Counted from the first letter of the stretch, positions 46,061-54,850 are shown. The stretch: DNA of 64,000 bases from JANXSS01 sp040385645 (GCA_040385645.1 JAZKGZ010000006.1:62001-126000), one strand, 5' to 3'. Notes: generated by a model from the sequence alone, not told the origin. Made by a program: numbers and translations.

Positions 46061-46086
46061 TTGACCAAAACAATTCTTTTGGTCAA
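46061..46086. promoter_or_regulatory. Perfect 10-bp inverted repeat upstream of the pilus operon
   Basis: TTGACCAAAA (46061-46070) and TTTTGGTCAA (46077-46086) form a perfect inverted repeat with a 6-bp spacer, within the 160-bp AT-rich stretch between the XrtA-associated hydrolase 1 gene and the pilin gene. Read on the - strand it is followed by CAATTTTTAG, so it could be an intrinsic terminator of the hydrolase operon. The 10-bp arms and AT-rich context equally suit a dimeric repressor or activator site for the pilus. I cannot decide between these by eye. Confidence 0.6.
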
Positions 46087-46157
46087 TCTAAATTTTTGTA
46101 GATGGCTGATTTAATTGAAAATTTGTGTGGGCAAGCCAACGAATCAGTATCTAAATA

Positions 46158-47096
46158 TTAATTTTTAGGAAGATTTTCTGGTTTGATCGAAGCAGCCCAC
46201 TGCACAGTCCATGCAGCGACCTGATCGCGCCACTGCCGTCTTGAAAAAGTGTGGTCGGCTTCTGCCAGGTTATGGCGGGTAACGTGAGGAAGGCGGATCA
46301 GTTTGCGCCATTCGCGCGAGTTGGCGACGGCATCGAGAAACTGTTTGGCCGTCAAATCACGTCCGCTCGTGATGAGCAAAATTTTCCCTTGAAAATCGCG
46401 GAATCCCTGGCGCATGCGCTCCGGCAAAAGTTCTCCGCTGATTGCAGCATCTGCAGAAACGGTGGGAACGGAAATAGACGAAACGGGTATAGGAACCTGA
46501 GCGAGTGGGCCCGGCGTCGTTACATGCGCTTTGGTCCACGTCTGCGATAGTGTTTGTCCCAGCGAACGCACAGCGGCTATCAAATCGAACTGACCGCTAA
46601 ACAACTTGTGCCAGAAGGCCCGATCCATCAGTCGCTCGAGATAATAGTGTCTCAGCCTGGTGCGGGCGGCACCGGCATCGGTATGCATCCACGGATTCAG
46701 CAGCACCAGGCCGCTAATTCTGACGTCGCCCGGTGCATAGAACAATGCTGCGCAAGCACCGTCGCATAAACCCCAAAGCACGACCGATTGCAGCGTCGGC
46801 ACCGCGTTGAAAAATGCATCGACCGCCGCACTCAGGTCGTCTTCGACATCGTCGAAGCTGCGCACATCGCCTTCGCTGTCACCCATGCCGCGATAATCGA
46901 AGCGCATGGCTGCCGTTCCAGCGGCTGCCAGTTCACGCGCCAGCAGCGTAAATTGGCGATGACTGCCGGCCCGGTATTGCGGCCCGCCGACCACGATCAG
47001 CACGCCGCGCGTGGCCGCCGCCGCTGGCAGACTCAGGATGCCGATCATAGCGGCCTGGCCGCATTGAAACTGCAGTGCGGTATCGGTGCTGCTCAT
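46158..47096 (-). CDS. Exosortase A system-associated hydrolase 1 (alpha/beta hydrolase)
   Basis: Alpha/beta hydrolase of the type found beside XrtA exopolysaccharide genes; substrate unknown. The 312-aa product, started at ATG 47096 (ATGA overlap with hydrolase 2), has GVLIVVGGPQYRAGSHRQF, the oxyanion-side FDYRGMGDSEG, and a nucleophile elbow position reading GLCDGACAA, i.e. Cys in place of the usual Ser. A C-terminal DHTFSRRQW provides the His. The frame runs 43 codons further upstream into hydrolase 2 and is rejected. Confidence 0.85.
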   Translation of the reverse strand: MSSTDTALQFQCGQAAMIGILSLPAAAATRGVLIVVGGPQYRAGSHRQFTLLARELAAAGTAAMRFDYRGMGDSEGDVRSFDDVEDDLSAAVDAFFNAVPTLQSVVLWGLCDGACAALFYAPGDVRISGLVLLNPWMHTDAGAARTRLRHYYLERLMDRAFWHKLFSGQFDLIAAVRSLGQTLSQTWTKAHVTTPGPLAQVPIPVSSISVPTVSADAAISGELLPERMRQGFRDFQGKILLITSGRDLTAKQFLDAVANSREWRKLIRLPHVTRHNLAEADHTFSRRQWRDQVAAWTVQWAASIKPENLPKN

Positions 47097-47950
47097 GCCG
47101 GATTTGTATGAAAAGCGGCGAGCGTGGCATCGATCAGGCTCGGGCAGGAAGTAATCTCGGGCAAGGCCCAGAACGCCTGACCGACAACCTGCTGATGACT
47201 TATACCGACCTGCTGGCGCTGCCACTCGGCGATGGCTTTGCTAACGGCAGGTGTCACCGGCTTGCCGGTGCCGGTGGCAATATCGAACCAGTCGACCCGG
47301 TAGCCGGCAGGTGCCAGAGCCAGGCCATCCACAGCATCGATTGCCGCAGCCAGGTCGGGTGCGAGTTCGTACCCAGCGATTTCCAGCGATCGTCCTTGCG
47401 CCAGCGTCGCCCGCAAGGTTTGCATACCGCCAGCCGGATCGCGGCCGCTATCGCCGTCGAGCATTTGACCAGCCAAGCGCAGACGCAACCACTGCGTCAG
47501 CCAGGCTTGACCGTTCATTACCGGATGCCAGCAGATGAAGCGATCGATTGGGCGACGCGCCTGCCGGGCGTAATCCAGCATCAGTAATACGCCCAGGCGC
47601 AAGCCCCATAGGCCGACCGGCCCAGTAACTTGCTCTGCGAGCCAGCCGTGTGCCAGTGCCAGATCATCTATCCAGCTTTGCCAGCGCGCGTCGGCGAAGT
47701 CGCCACTGCTGTCGCCGCAGCCGTGTAAATCGATTTGCAATACAGCCACACCGGCAGCGGCGAATGCACGAGCCTGCAGCGCTGCGATGCGGCGGGAGCG
47801 ATTCATTTCTTCACCGAAGGGGTGGACATACACCAGGGCTGCATGAATGTCGCTCGAGGCCGACGGCGCATGGTAGAGACAGAAGCGTTGTCCAGTGGAC
47901 ACCGGTAGAAAAAACGGCCGGCTGGGCGGTGGTGAGGTGGACGCGGTCAT
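47093..47950 (-). CDS. Exosortase A system-associated hydrolase 2 (alpha/beta hydrolase)
   Basis: Second alpha/beta hydrolase of the XrtA-linked set. The 285-aa product reads YVHPFGEEMNRSRRIAALQAR, IDLHGCGDSSGDF and an elbow-like GLWGLRLGVLL, in which the canonical nucleophile Ser is replaced (G-L-R-L-G), so classical Ser hydrolysis is doubtful. It overlaps hydrolase 1 (4 bp) and the ACP gene (4 bp), making a tightly coupled unit. The family is named from its genomic link with exosortase, which is not in this window. Confidence 0.83.
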   Translation of the reverse strand: MTASTSPPPSRPFFLPVSTGQRFCLYHAPSASSDIHAALVYVHPFGEEMNRSRRIAALQARAFAAAGVAVLQIDLHGCGDSSGDFADARWQSWIDDLALAHGWLAEQVTGPVGLWGLRLGVLLMLDYARQARRPIDRFICWHPVMNGQAWLTQWLRLRLAGQMLDGDSGRDPAGGMQTLRATLAQGRSLEIAGYELAPDLAAAIDAVDGLALAPAGYRVDWFDIATGTGKPVTPAVSKAIAEWQRQQVGISHQQVVGQAFWALPEITSCPSLIDATLAAFHTNPA

Positions 47951-48204
47951 GCGCCCAATTGCCGTCCTACGAATGCGCTCAATGTAGCAACCGAGTCGAA
48001 GACCGCGGCGCTGATTTCATCATCTTGCACGCTGATACCGAAATGCTCTTCCAAGGCGGTGATAACGTTGAGCACCGCCATCGAATCAAGCTCGGGAAGG
48101 CTGCCCAGAAGCGGCGACTCGGCATGCAGCCGGCTGCCGTCGAGGGCGAGCACGTCGCCGAGAAGCGCGATGACTTGCTGGGTGGTTTCCGAAGTGTTGG
48201 GCAT
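47947..48204 (-). CDS. Acyl carrier protein of the XrtA-associated module
   Basis: Small acidic carrier. The 85-aa product has the 4'-phosphopantetheine attachment site at Ser41 in ELDSMAVLNVI, helical flanks and the ISVQDDEIS recognition-helix region typical of ACP and PCP domains. It is coupled to hydrolase 2 by a 4-bp overlap and lies 5 bp after the GNAT gene. A free carrier beside an acyl-CoA-type ligase on the other strand suggests the ligase may load it. Confidence 0.9.
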   Translation of the reverse strand: MPNTSETTQQVIALLGDVLALDGSRLHAESPLLGSLPELDSMAVLNVITALEEHFGISVQDDEISAAVFDSVATLSAFVGRQLGA

Positions 48205-48209
48205 GAATA

Positions 48210-49283
48210 TCAGGATTGTGGTGGTGTTTCAGCGGCGTTGATATCAACATCAGCATCGGCCGGCTTGCGGCGTAATAGATCGCGTAGTGCACGCAGCAGT
48301 TGCCAGCGATAGACGTTGCAATGGAACATGGTACGAACCTCGTTGGTCCAGCGGGTATGCCATTCGAGAACGCGGCCATAAAATTCTATTTGACGAAGGC
48401 GTGGCTCGGAAAACATCAGCGCTACAGCTTCCTGGCGCATCAGTAAGGCCGGTGAACTGCTGCCGGCAGCGGTCTCGTCGTATGCCGTCTTCAAGACGAT
48501 CAAGCTGTCGCTGCCTTCGATGCAAAGATCCATCGCCATAACCCGGTCATTGTACCAATAGCGGTAAATCCTGCCCTTGCCGATCCGGCAGAAATTTTCT
48601 AGCAGTTGCTGATAGAAACGGCCCTGCGCATTACCGGGATGCACGGCGGTACCACGCTCGCCTTTCCAGCCTGCACCTTCCAGATTGCCGTAGTCGACGA
48701 TTGCCTGACGTACGGCATTCGCACCGGTATCGATCTGCAGTTGCGTGGCGATGCCCTCGCGCTCGAGACGGCTGCGTTGTTTCTTCAAATTGATTCTGAG
48801 GTTCTTGCCTCGTGCCTGCCAATAATCGTCGAAACTGCCATCAATGGTGATGCGCGCGGTGCGGATGTAATCGAGCGTGCGCATGTTGAGTGCGTCGGCG
48901 GGGCGCGGTTCGAGGTCGGGATCTTGTTGCGTCACGCCCAGTAGCGTGGCGAATCCAGGCAATTGCGGCAGCAGATCGGTCAGGCACGCGATCCAGTCTA
49001 GATCGCGCTGATGCACGCAGGCTCCCAGCGGTGCCTGAGAGGGTTGAAAGGTTTGCCACCGACCCTGGCCTTGCGGCGACAGTAGCACCATGGCACTCAG
49101 CCGGCCACTGCTGCCGCGGCAGGCCAATACTTCCCGGCCGCCGGCGAAGTGCGCCAACAGCGGCAGCATAAATGTCGTCGATAGCAATGGCGTGTTCGGA
49201 CCTTCCCGGTTCAGGCGATCCCAATCGTGTCGCAGCGCCTGCAACGCCTGCGGTGCCGGCAGTGGATGCAGCCACCAGCTCAT
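48210..49283 (-). CDS. GNAT-fold acyltransferase (PF13480-like)
   Basis: The BcsL/CelD-like GNAT branch is common in exopolysaccharide loci. The 357-aa product has the SFDDYWQARGKNLRINLKKQ motif of that branch and a C-terminal acyl-transfer domain with RIYRYWYNDRVMAMDLCIE. The acyl donor might be the neighbouring ACP; this is inference. It overlaps the aminotransferase by 4 bp and ends 5 bp before the ACP gene. Confidence 0.82.
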   Translation of the reverse strand: MSWWLHPLPAPQALQALRHDWDRLNREGPNTPLLSTTFMLPLLAHFAGGREVLACRGSSGRLSAMVLLSPQGQGRWQTFQPSQAPLGACVHQRDLDWIACLTDLLPQLPGFATLLGVTQQDPDLEPRPADALNMRTLDYIRTARITIDGSFDDYWQARGKNLRINLKKQRSRLEREGIATQLQIDTGANAVRQAIVDYGNLEGAGWKGERGTAVHPGNAQGRFYQQLLENFCRIGKGRIYRYWYNDRVMAMDLCIEGSDSLIVLKTAYDETAAGSSSPALLMRQEAVALMFSEPRLRQIEFYGRVLEWHTRWTNEVRTMFHCNVYRWQLLRALRDLLRRKPADADVDINAAETPPQS

Positions 49284-50470
49284 GACGCCACCGTATGCGT
49301 TAGTAATATCTTGCGTACGCTGGAAATCATCCAGTCGAATTCATCGTCGCGCAATGCCTGATGACAAGGCAGTTGCATCACGCTACGTGAAAGCTCGGTG
49401 CTGACCGCACAGACCGAAGCATCAACCTCGTCCCATAGGAATTCCGCGAAGCGCACTACCGGTATGCCGGCATGCTTGAGTTTCGGGAAAACGCCTGCGG
49501 GATCGGTCACTTTCAATGGAAACACCCATGGAAAAATACCCTCGGGCAGGGATGCATAAAGCGGGGCGCAATTCGGCAAGTCGTGTAATGCCGCTTGCAG
49601 CTGCAGATAACGAGCACGTCTGCGGTCGGCGGCGCGGGCTTTGGATGCGAATTTCAAGATCAGCGTCGATGCGAAAGAGGCACGCTTGTCCAGCCATTGC
49701 GCTTCGAAGCCGAATGCGCCATCGGAGGCACGTGGGCCGATCGCCGTCGGCTGCACGGCAGTACGGGATTTAAGCAAGCGCCAGAGTCGGTTTTTTAGTG
49801 CCATAGGTAGGGACAAAAGATAATCCAACACAAGCATGCGTTGGTAGGCAAATGCCTTTTCGAGTGTATTGAAAGCCGTCTTTATTTCGAAACGCAAACC
49901 GGCCGACACCTGAACGATCCCGTCGAGGCGATGCGTGCTCGAGACCAGACAGCCGCCATCGACCACCGGAAAAAATTTCATGGTGCTGGCGATGGCGTAA
50001 TCGCCGAACGAGCCCAACGCTTTGCCGGCATGCTCGCCCATAAACGCGTGGGCACAATCTTCCAGTAGCAGCAGTTGATGCCGATCGCAAAATTGCCGAA
50101 TCGCCGCCAGGTCTTGCGGGAAGCCGAAATAATTGACCGCCACGAGTACCTTGGTGCGCGGGTTGATTTTGCTAGCGATGTCATTGAGATCGACGCTGGT
50201 ATCTGGCCGAATGCGATAAAACACGGGCAGCGCATCCATGGCGATGACCGGCTCGACCATCGAGCGGCTGTGATAGGCCGGCATCAGGATTTCATCGTTG
50301 GCGGCGATCCGCATCTGTTGCAGCGCCAGGCCGATTGCCATGCGCCCGCTCGTGGTGTGCAATACATGTCGTACGTCCAGCACCGACGGCACATGACGGC
50401 GATTACTCAAGCCGAACGACGACAGATCGACGACCGGTTCCGTGGGAATCTTCGCTTTCGGATAATCCAT
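49280..50470 (-). CDS. DegT/DnrJ/EryC1-family PLP aminotransferase
   Basis: Sugar or small-molecule aminotransferase. The 396-aa product shows the PLP sites Asp138 (LLLEDCAHA) and the Schiff-base lysine Lys165 (ASTMKFFPVVDGG), with the early TTSGRMAIGLALQ cofactor-phosphate region. It is the first gene of the - strand branch, transcribed away from the ligase gene. Substrate unknown; a nucleotide-sugar keto group is the usual target. It overlaps the GNAT gene by 4 bp. Confidence 0.88.
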   Translation of the reverse strand: MDYPKAKIPTEPVVDLSSFGLSNRRHVPSVLDVRHVLHTTSGRMAIGLALQQMRIAANDEILMPAYHSRSMVEPVIAMDALPVFYRIRPDTSVDLNDIASKINPRTKVLVAVNYFGFPQDLAAIRQFCDRHQLLLLEDCAHAFMGEHAGKALGSFGDYAIASTMKFFPVVDGGCLVSSTHRLDGIVQVSAGLRFEIKTAFNTLEKAFAYQRMLVLDYLLSLPMALKNRLWRLLKSRTAVQPTAIGPRASDGAFGFEAQWLDKRASFASTLILKFASKARAADRRRARYLQLQAALHDLPNCAPLYASLPEGIFPWVFPLKVTDPAGVFPKLKHAGIPVVRFAEFLWDEVDASVCAVSTELSRSVMQLPCHQALRDDEFDWMISSVRKILLTHTVAS

Positions 50471-50781
50471 GGTCCTCGTCAGTTATTCGGTCGGCTATTA
50501 ATCCAGGGTATTAATGTACCGTGATTTGCAGTTGGCACTGTGGCAATCTGGTGTTTTGGCCGCAAAGTGCGTAAATCGATACCGCAACGGCTGGTATGCT
50601 CGACAACAGTCGTGAAGGTTGTTGTAAATAAATTATGTTATCGTTATTGCAATATTGATCGATCGATTTGGATCATCGATTCGACCGATCGACGTTTTTT
50701 AGGAAACCCAGATTTGCGTCCATTCTTCCGTCCATTCTCTACTTCAGTGCATGACTGCCAACCCGTGCGGATGCACGAGCG
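50471..50781. promoter_or_regulatory. Divergent promoter region of the XrtA-associated module
   Basis: 311 bp between the aminotransferase (-) and ligase (+) starts. It contains a cluster of overlapping palindromes at 50657-50690: four GATC sites and two ATCGAT sites in 34 bp, followed by TTTTTT at 50695-50700. ATCGAT 50662-50667 and 50675-50680 can pair as a hairpin. Flanking sequence is AT-rich with only poor sigma-70 matches on either strand. The layout suits a shared operator. Confidence 0.45.
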
Positions 50782-52401
50782 ATGAACGGCCTCGTCCATG
50801 AATGCATCATTGCAGCGGCACAGCGCCGGCCCGATGACGAAGCACTGGTTTATGAAAATTCAGGATCCCGACGCACCGAGCGCTTGAGCTATGCGCAGCT
50901 GGCATGCCGCGTTCGGCTCGCCGCCAATGTGTTTTTGCACCAGGGTTTGCAGCGTGGGCAACGAGTCGCGGTGTACCTGGAAAAACGGCCGGAAACGGTG
51001 CTGTCCATGTTCGGTGCCAGTTGTGCCGGCGGTGTGTTCGTGCCGGTCAATCCCTTGCTCAAAGCCGAGCAGGTACGCCACATATTGATCGATTGCAGCG
51101 TGACGATTCTTGTAACCTCGGCAGAACGCCTGGCGTTACTGCAGCCTGTCCTAAAGCAATGCATCGATTTGCGAGCGATCTATGTCGTAGGCGCGGCCTC
51201 AGAAAGCGATATTGGTCCTGCCTCCGGCCTGCCGGGCTTGCAAATTTTGTCCTGGGAGCAGGCTTGCGAGAGCACTTCTCCTATCGCTGCGCACCGCGTC
51301 ATCGACGCCGACATGGCGGCAATCCTCTACACCTCGGGCAGCACCGGCAAACCCAAAGGGGTAGTGCTGTCGCATCGCAATCTGGTTGCTGGCGCGGTGA
51401 GCGTCGCGCGCTATTTGGAAAACGACCGCCATGACCGGATATTGGCAGTCCTGCCGCTGAGCTTCGATTATGGCTTGAACCAGCTGACTACGGCATTTCA
51501 TGTGGGTGCCGCGGTGGTGCTGCTGAACCATCTGCTGCCGCGCGATATTTTAAATTTCGTGCAACGGGAGGGTATCACCGGGCTGGCGGGCGTGCCGCCG
51601 TTGTGGCGTCAGCTCGCCTCACTGCCGTGGGCAACCGACTGTACGCTGCGCTACCTCACGAATTCCGGCGGCAGCATGCCAGGCTCGACCCTGCAATTAT
51701 TACGGAAGGCGTTGCCGAAGGCTCGGCCTTATCTGATGTACGGCCTCACCGAAGCTTTTCGCTCCACCTATTTGCCGCCGGAGGAATTGGCGTTGCGGCC
51801 AGGTTCCATCGGCAAAGCGGTGCCGAACGCAGAAATACTGGTCTTGCGGCCCGATGGCACTCCTTGTGCAGCCGAAGAGCCCGGCGAACTGGTGCACCGG
51901 GGTGCCTTGGTGGCGCTCGGTTATTGGAACGATCCGGCCAAGACCGCCGAGCGATTTCGTCCGCTACCGACTCTCCAAAACGCCTTGCCCTTCCCGGAAA
52001 TAGCAGTCTGGTCGGGTGATACAGTGCGTACGGATGCGGAGGGATTTTTGTATTTCATCAGCCGCGACGATGAGATGATCAAGTCTTCGGGTTACCGCAT
52101 CAGCCCGAGCGAAGTGGAAGAAGTATTGTACGGACATGCCGATGTGGCGGAAGCGGTGGCGGTCGGCGTGGCGCATCCGACACTCGGGCAAGCGATCGTT
52201 GTCGTGGCGAGCATGCATCCGAACAGCGGACTCGATGCCGCTGCGCTGCTGATGGCTTGCAAGACCAAACTGCCGGGCTATATGGTGCCGGCACGGATCG
52301 TCGTTGTTGAAGAAAGTTTGCCGCGTAACCCGAACGGCAAGATCGACCGCAACCTGTTGCGCCGGCAATGGCAAGATATTTTTTCGGAACCTACGGCATG
52401 A
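50782..52401 (+). CDS. Acyl-CoA ligase / AMP-dependent synthetase, exosortase A system-associated
   Basis: ANL-superfamily adenylating enzyme. The 539-aa product has the AMP-binding core YTSGSTGKPKG at 183-193, the A5-type YGLTEAFRSTYL, the A7/A8 hinge SGDTVRTDAEGFLYFISRDDEMIKSSGYRI and the C-terminal lysine in PRNPNGKIDRN. It matches the ligase found with exosortase A loci and could activate an acyl or amino acid for the ACP encoded on the other strand. The start has only a weak ribosome binding site. The stop overlaps the decarboxylase by 4 bp. Confidence 0.88.
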   Translation: MNGLVHECIIAAAQRRPDDEALVYENSGSRRTERLSYAQLACRVRLAANVFLHQGLQRGQRVAVYLEKRPETVLSMFGASCAGGVFVPVNPLLKAEQVRHILIDCSVTILVTSAERLALLQPVLKQCIDLRAIYVVGAASESDIGPASGLPGLQILSWEQACESTSPIAAHRVIDADMAAILYTSGSTGKPKGVVLSHRNLVAGAVSVARYLENDRHDRILAVLPLSFDYGLNQLTTAFHVGAAVVLLNHLLPRDILNFVQREGITGLAGVPPLWRQLASLPWATDCTLRYLTNSGGSMPGSTLQLLRKALPKARPYLMYGLTEAFRSTYLPPEELALRPGSIGKAVPNAEILVLRPDGTPCAAEEPGELVHRGALVALGYWNDPAKTAERFRPLPTLQNALPFPEIAVWSGDTVRTDAEGFLYFISRDDEMIKSSGYRISPSEVEEVLYGHADVAEAVAVGVAHPTLGQAIVVVASMHPNSGLDAAALLMACKTKLPGYMVPARIVVVEESLPRNPNGKIDRNLLRRQWQDIFSEPTA

Positions 52402-53639
52402 GCAAACTGAGACCGCTGCACGCACCTGCCGTGCTATCGCAATTCGATATCGTCGAGAACTGCCTGCAGATCGGCGGCATGCCATTGACACGCCTGGCAC
52501 AGCGCGTCGGCAGTACGCCTTTTTATGCTTGCGACCGCAAACACTTGAGCCAGCGAGTGGCATTGCTACGCCAGCATCTGCCGCCATCGATTCATTTGCA
52601 TTACGCCATGAAGGCCAACCCGATGCCGGCCGTCGTGCAATACATGGCGGGCTTGGTCGACGGTATCGACATCGCTTCCGGTGCCGAGGCGAAAATCGCG
52701 CTCGACGCCGGAATGAATCCGGCTCGTATCAGCTTCGCCGGTCCGGGTAAGAGCGACCACGATCTGACCTGCGCCGTAGCCGCCGGCATTGTCGTAAACC
52801 TGGAATCGGTACAGGAAATGATGCGTATCGCGCGTATCGGCGATGCCCTCGGCATACGACCAAAGGTGGCGGTGCGCGTCAATCCGGATTTCGAATTGAA
52901 AGCGTCGGGTATGAAAATGGGTGGCGGGCCGAAGCAGTTCGGCATCGATGCCGAGGCGGTGCCGGCGATGCTTAAAGACCTCGGCGTGCTGGCACTGGAT
53001 TTTCAGGGGTTTCACATCTACAGCGGTTCGCAAAATCTGCATGCGGTCGCCATCGGCGAGGCCCAGGAAAAAACCTTCGCATTAGCTACCCGATTGGCTG
53101 CCGATGCGCCCGCGCCGGTACGCACATTGAATATCGGTGGCGGTTTCGGCGTGCCGTATTTTCCCGGGCAGGAAAGGCTCGATATCGCTGCCGTAGGCGA
53201 AAGGCTGCAGGATATGTTGCCGCAGGCCGGTAGTGCATTGTTCGAAACCCAGATCGTTATCGAGCTTGGGCGTTACCTGGTGGCCGAAGCCGGCGTGTAC
53301 GTTTGCCGAATTATCGAACGCAAGCACTCGCGCGGCAAGGTATATCTGGTCACGGACGGCGGGTTGCATCATCACCTGGCCGCCTCTGGTAATTTCGGCC
53401 AGGTCATTCGCAAGAATTATCCGGTCGTGATCGGTAATCGAATGCATGAGGGTGCGCAGGAACCGGCCACTGTGATCGGGCCGCTGTGTACCCCGCTAGA
53501 CGTACTGGCCGATGACATGGAAATGGCCGTCGGCCAGGTCGGCGATCTGGTGGTGGTGATGCAATCGGGTGCCTATGGCTTGAGCGCCAGCCCGGTCGGA
53601 TTTCTGAGTCATCCGGCGGCGCTGGAGGTGCTGGTGTAG
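52398..53639 (+). CDS. PLP-dependent decarboxylase, exosortase A system-associated
   Basis: Fold-III decarboxylase of the diaminopimelate/ornithine type. The 413-aa product has the PLP lysine Lys72 (HLHYAMKANPMPAVV), the glycine-rich NIGGGFGVPYFPG phosphate-binding loop, the ELGRYLVAEAGVYV substrate strand and the C-terminal GAYGLSASPVGFLSHP. The coupled ligase and ACP suggest it acts on an amino acid or a carrier-bound amino acyl group. ATG 52398 overlaps the ligase stop (ATGA); an ATG at 52368 is in frame but inside the ligase. Confidence 0.88.
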   Translation: MSKLRPLHAPAVLSQFDIVENCLQIGGMPLTRLAQRVGSTPFYACDRKHLSQRVALLRQHLPPSIHLHYAMKANPMPAVVQYMAGLVDGIDIASGAEAKIALDAGMNPARISFAGPGKSDHDLTCAVAAGIVVNLESVQEMMRIARIGDALGIRPKVAVRVNPDFELKASGMKMGGGPKQFGIDAEAVPAMLKDLGVLALDFQGFHIYSGSQNLHAVAIGEAQEKTFALATRLAADAPAPVRTLNIGGGFGVPYFPGQERLDIAAVGERLQDMLPQAGSALFETQIVIELGRYLVAEAGVYVCRIIERKHSRGKVYLVTDGGLHHHLAASGNFGQVIRKNYPVVIGNRMHEGAQEPATVIGPLCTPLDVLADDMEMAVGQVGDLVVVMQSGAYGLSASPVGFLSHPAALEVLV

Positions 53640-53719
53640 CGCTGTCCTTCACTGTCTGCGCAGTCCTGCACTGTTTTACCCGAGTTCTTCAAACACAATT
53701 TTCGACACAGGCGTCTTTC

Positions 53720-54706
53720 ATGTTTTCTCTGGTGATTCCCACATTCAACCGCGCCGATCTCATCGGTGAAACCATCGAAAGCGCGCTGAGTCAATCGCTG
53801 CCGTTTTCTGAGATTCTTGTTATCGATGATGGCTCGACCGACCATACCTGGCAAGTGCTGGCAGGCTTCGGCGATCGTATCAAGACCATTCGTACCGCCA
53901 ATCAAGGTGTGCAGGCGGCACGTAACACCGGTGTGGAAGCGGCGCAAGGCGAATACATAACGCTGTGCGATTCGGACGACCTGCTGGAAAATACGTTTCT
54001 CGAAGTAATGTCGTCGTGGCTGCGCTCGCATGCAGAGATCGATATTGCATGGGTCAATTTTCGGACGTTCAGCGACACATCGATCGGCGCCGATAAATTT
54101 TCGCAAGCGCCACCGGATTGGTTCGACGGTGCACTGCGCAGCGACGCTGCAAATGAAGGGGCAAGCAGAGCGGCATCTAGTAGCCAATTTTGCTGGGCGA
54201 TACCGGAGCTGTATGTTCGAACGGTAGTTTTCCAACCGCTGTTTCCAACCGGCCAGACCTTTCGTAAATCGTTTTACCAATCGATCGACGGCTACAACAG
54301 TCGTTTCAATGGCGTGGGTGGCGAGGATTGGGAATTTACATTGCGGGCGATTGCCGCCGGCGAAGTCGCGTTATGCATGCAACCCCTCGCACGCGTGCGC
54401 AAGCATGCCGGCAACGACTCGGCAAACCTAGTCAGGCAACTGCTCGGCGAAGCGGAAATTCTCGAGCACGCGCTGCACCACCATGGCGTCGCCACTTCCC
54501 AGACGTCGGCAATGCGTGCCAGCATCGCGATGCGCCGGCTCGACGCTTTCGATCATGCCTATGCCACTGGCGATTTTGCCGCTGCAGGCAAAATTCTGAC
54601 ATTGTTGCAAACGGTAAGTCCGACGCCGAAATTTCTGTTGAAAAAGCTGATCACCAGGTTGCCCTCGGCTTTGCGCAAGCCACTTTGGGCGGCGACCCAG
54701 CGTTAG
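53720..54706 (+). CDS. GT2-family glycosyltransferase
   Basis: GT-A fold sugar transferase. The 328-aa product begins MFSLVIPTFNRADLIGETIE, has VIDDGSTD and the metal-binding CDSDD with Asp84, Asp86 and Asp87, and the acceptor-side GGEDWEFTLRA. A helical tail follows from about residue 240. It is clearly paralogous to the gene at 62792-63781. It lies 80 bp after the decarboxylase and is probably in the same transcript. Confidence 0.9.
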   Translation: MFSLVIPTFNRADLIGETIESALSQSLPFSEILVIDDGSTDHTWQVLAGFGDRIKTIRTANQGVQAARNTGVEAAQGEYITLCDSDDLLENTFLEVMSSWLRSHAEIDIAWVNFRTFSDTSIGADKFSQAPPDWFDGALRSDAANEGASRAASSSQFCWAIPELYVRTVVFQPLFPTGQTFRKSFYQSIDGYNSRFNGVGGEDWEFTLRAIAAGEVALCMQPLARVRKHAGNDSANLVRQLLGEAEILEHALHHHGVATSQTSAMRASIAMRRLDAFDHAYATGDFAAAGKILTLLQTVSPTPKFLLKKLITRLPSALRKPLWAATQR

Positions 54707-54784
54707 GGTGGCAAGCAGCCATGAATTGAAATGCGCGCTGTGCTCGTGCTGAAGCCGGTGCCAATGTCGTGTACCTGTTCATTA

Positions 54785-54813
54785 TTGAAAGTTAAGAGTT
54801 GAAAATCGATAAT
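54785..54813 (+). promoter_or_regulatory. Sigma-70-type promoter upstream of the GT-C-like gene
   Basis: TTGAAA (54785-54790) and GATAAT (54808-54813) each match consensus at five of six positions and are separated by exactly 17 bp. Transcription would start near 54820, about 30 bp before the ATG at 54851. This is the best sigma-70 match I saw in the window. Confidence 0.65.
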
Positions 54814-54850
54814 AATGACGATCTGATTTCTCGTTACAGGCAGCTTGTGA

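Noticed and set aside
50530..50570. Sigma-54-like TGGCAC and TGGCCG motifs in the divergent region of the XrtA module
   Set aside because: XrtA loci often use PrsR/sigma-54, so I looked for GG-N10-GC. The spacing is off by one or the GC half is missing in each case.
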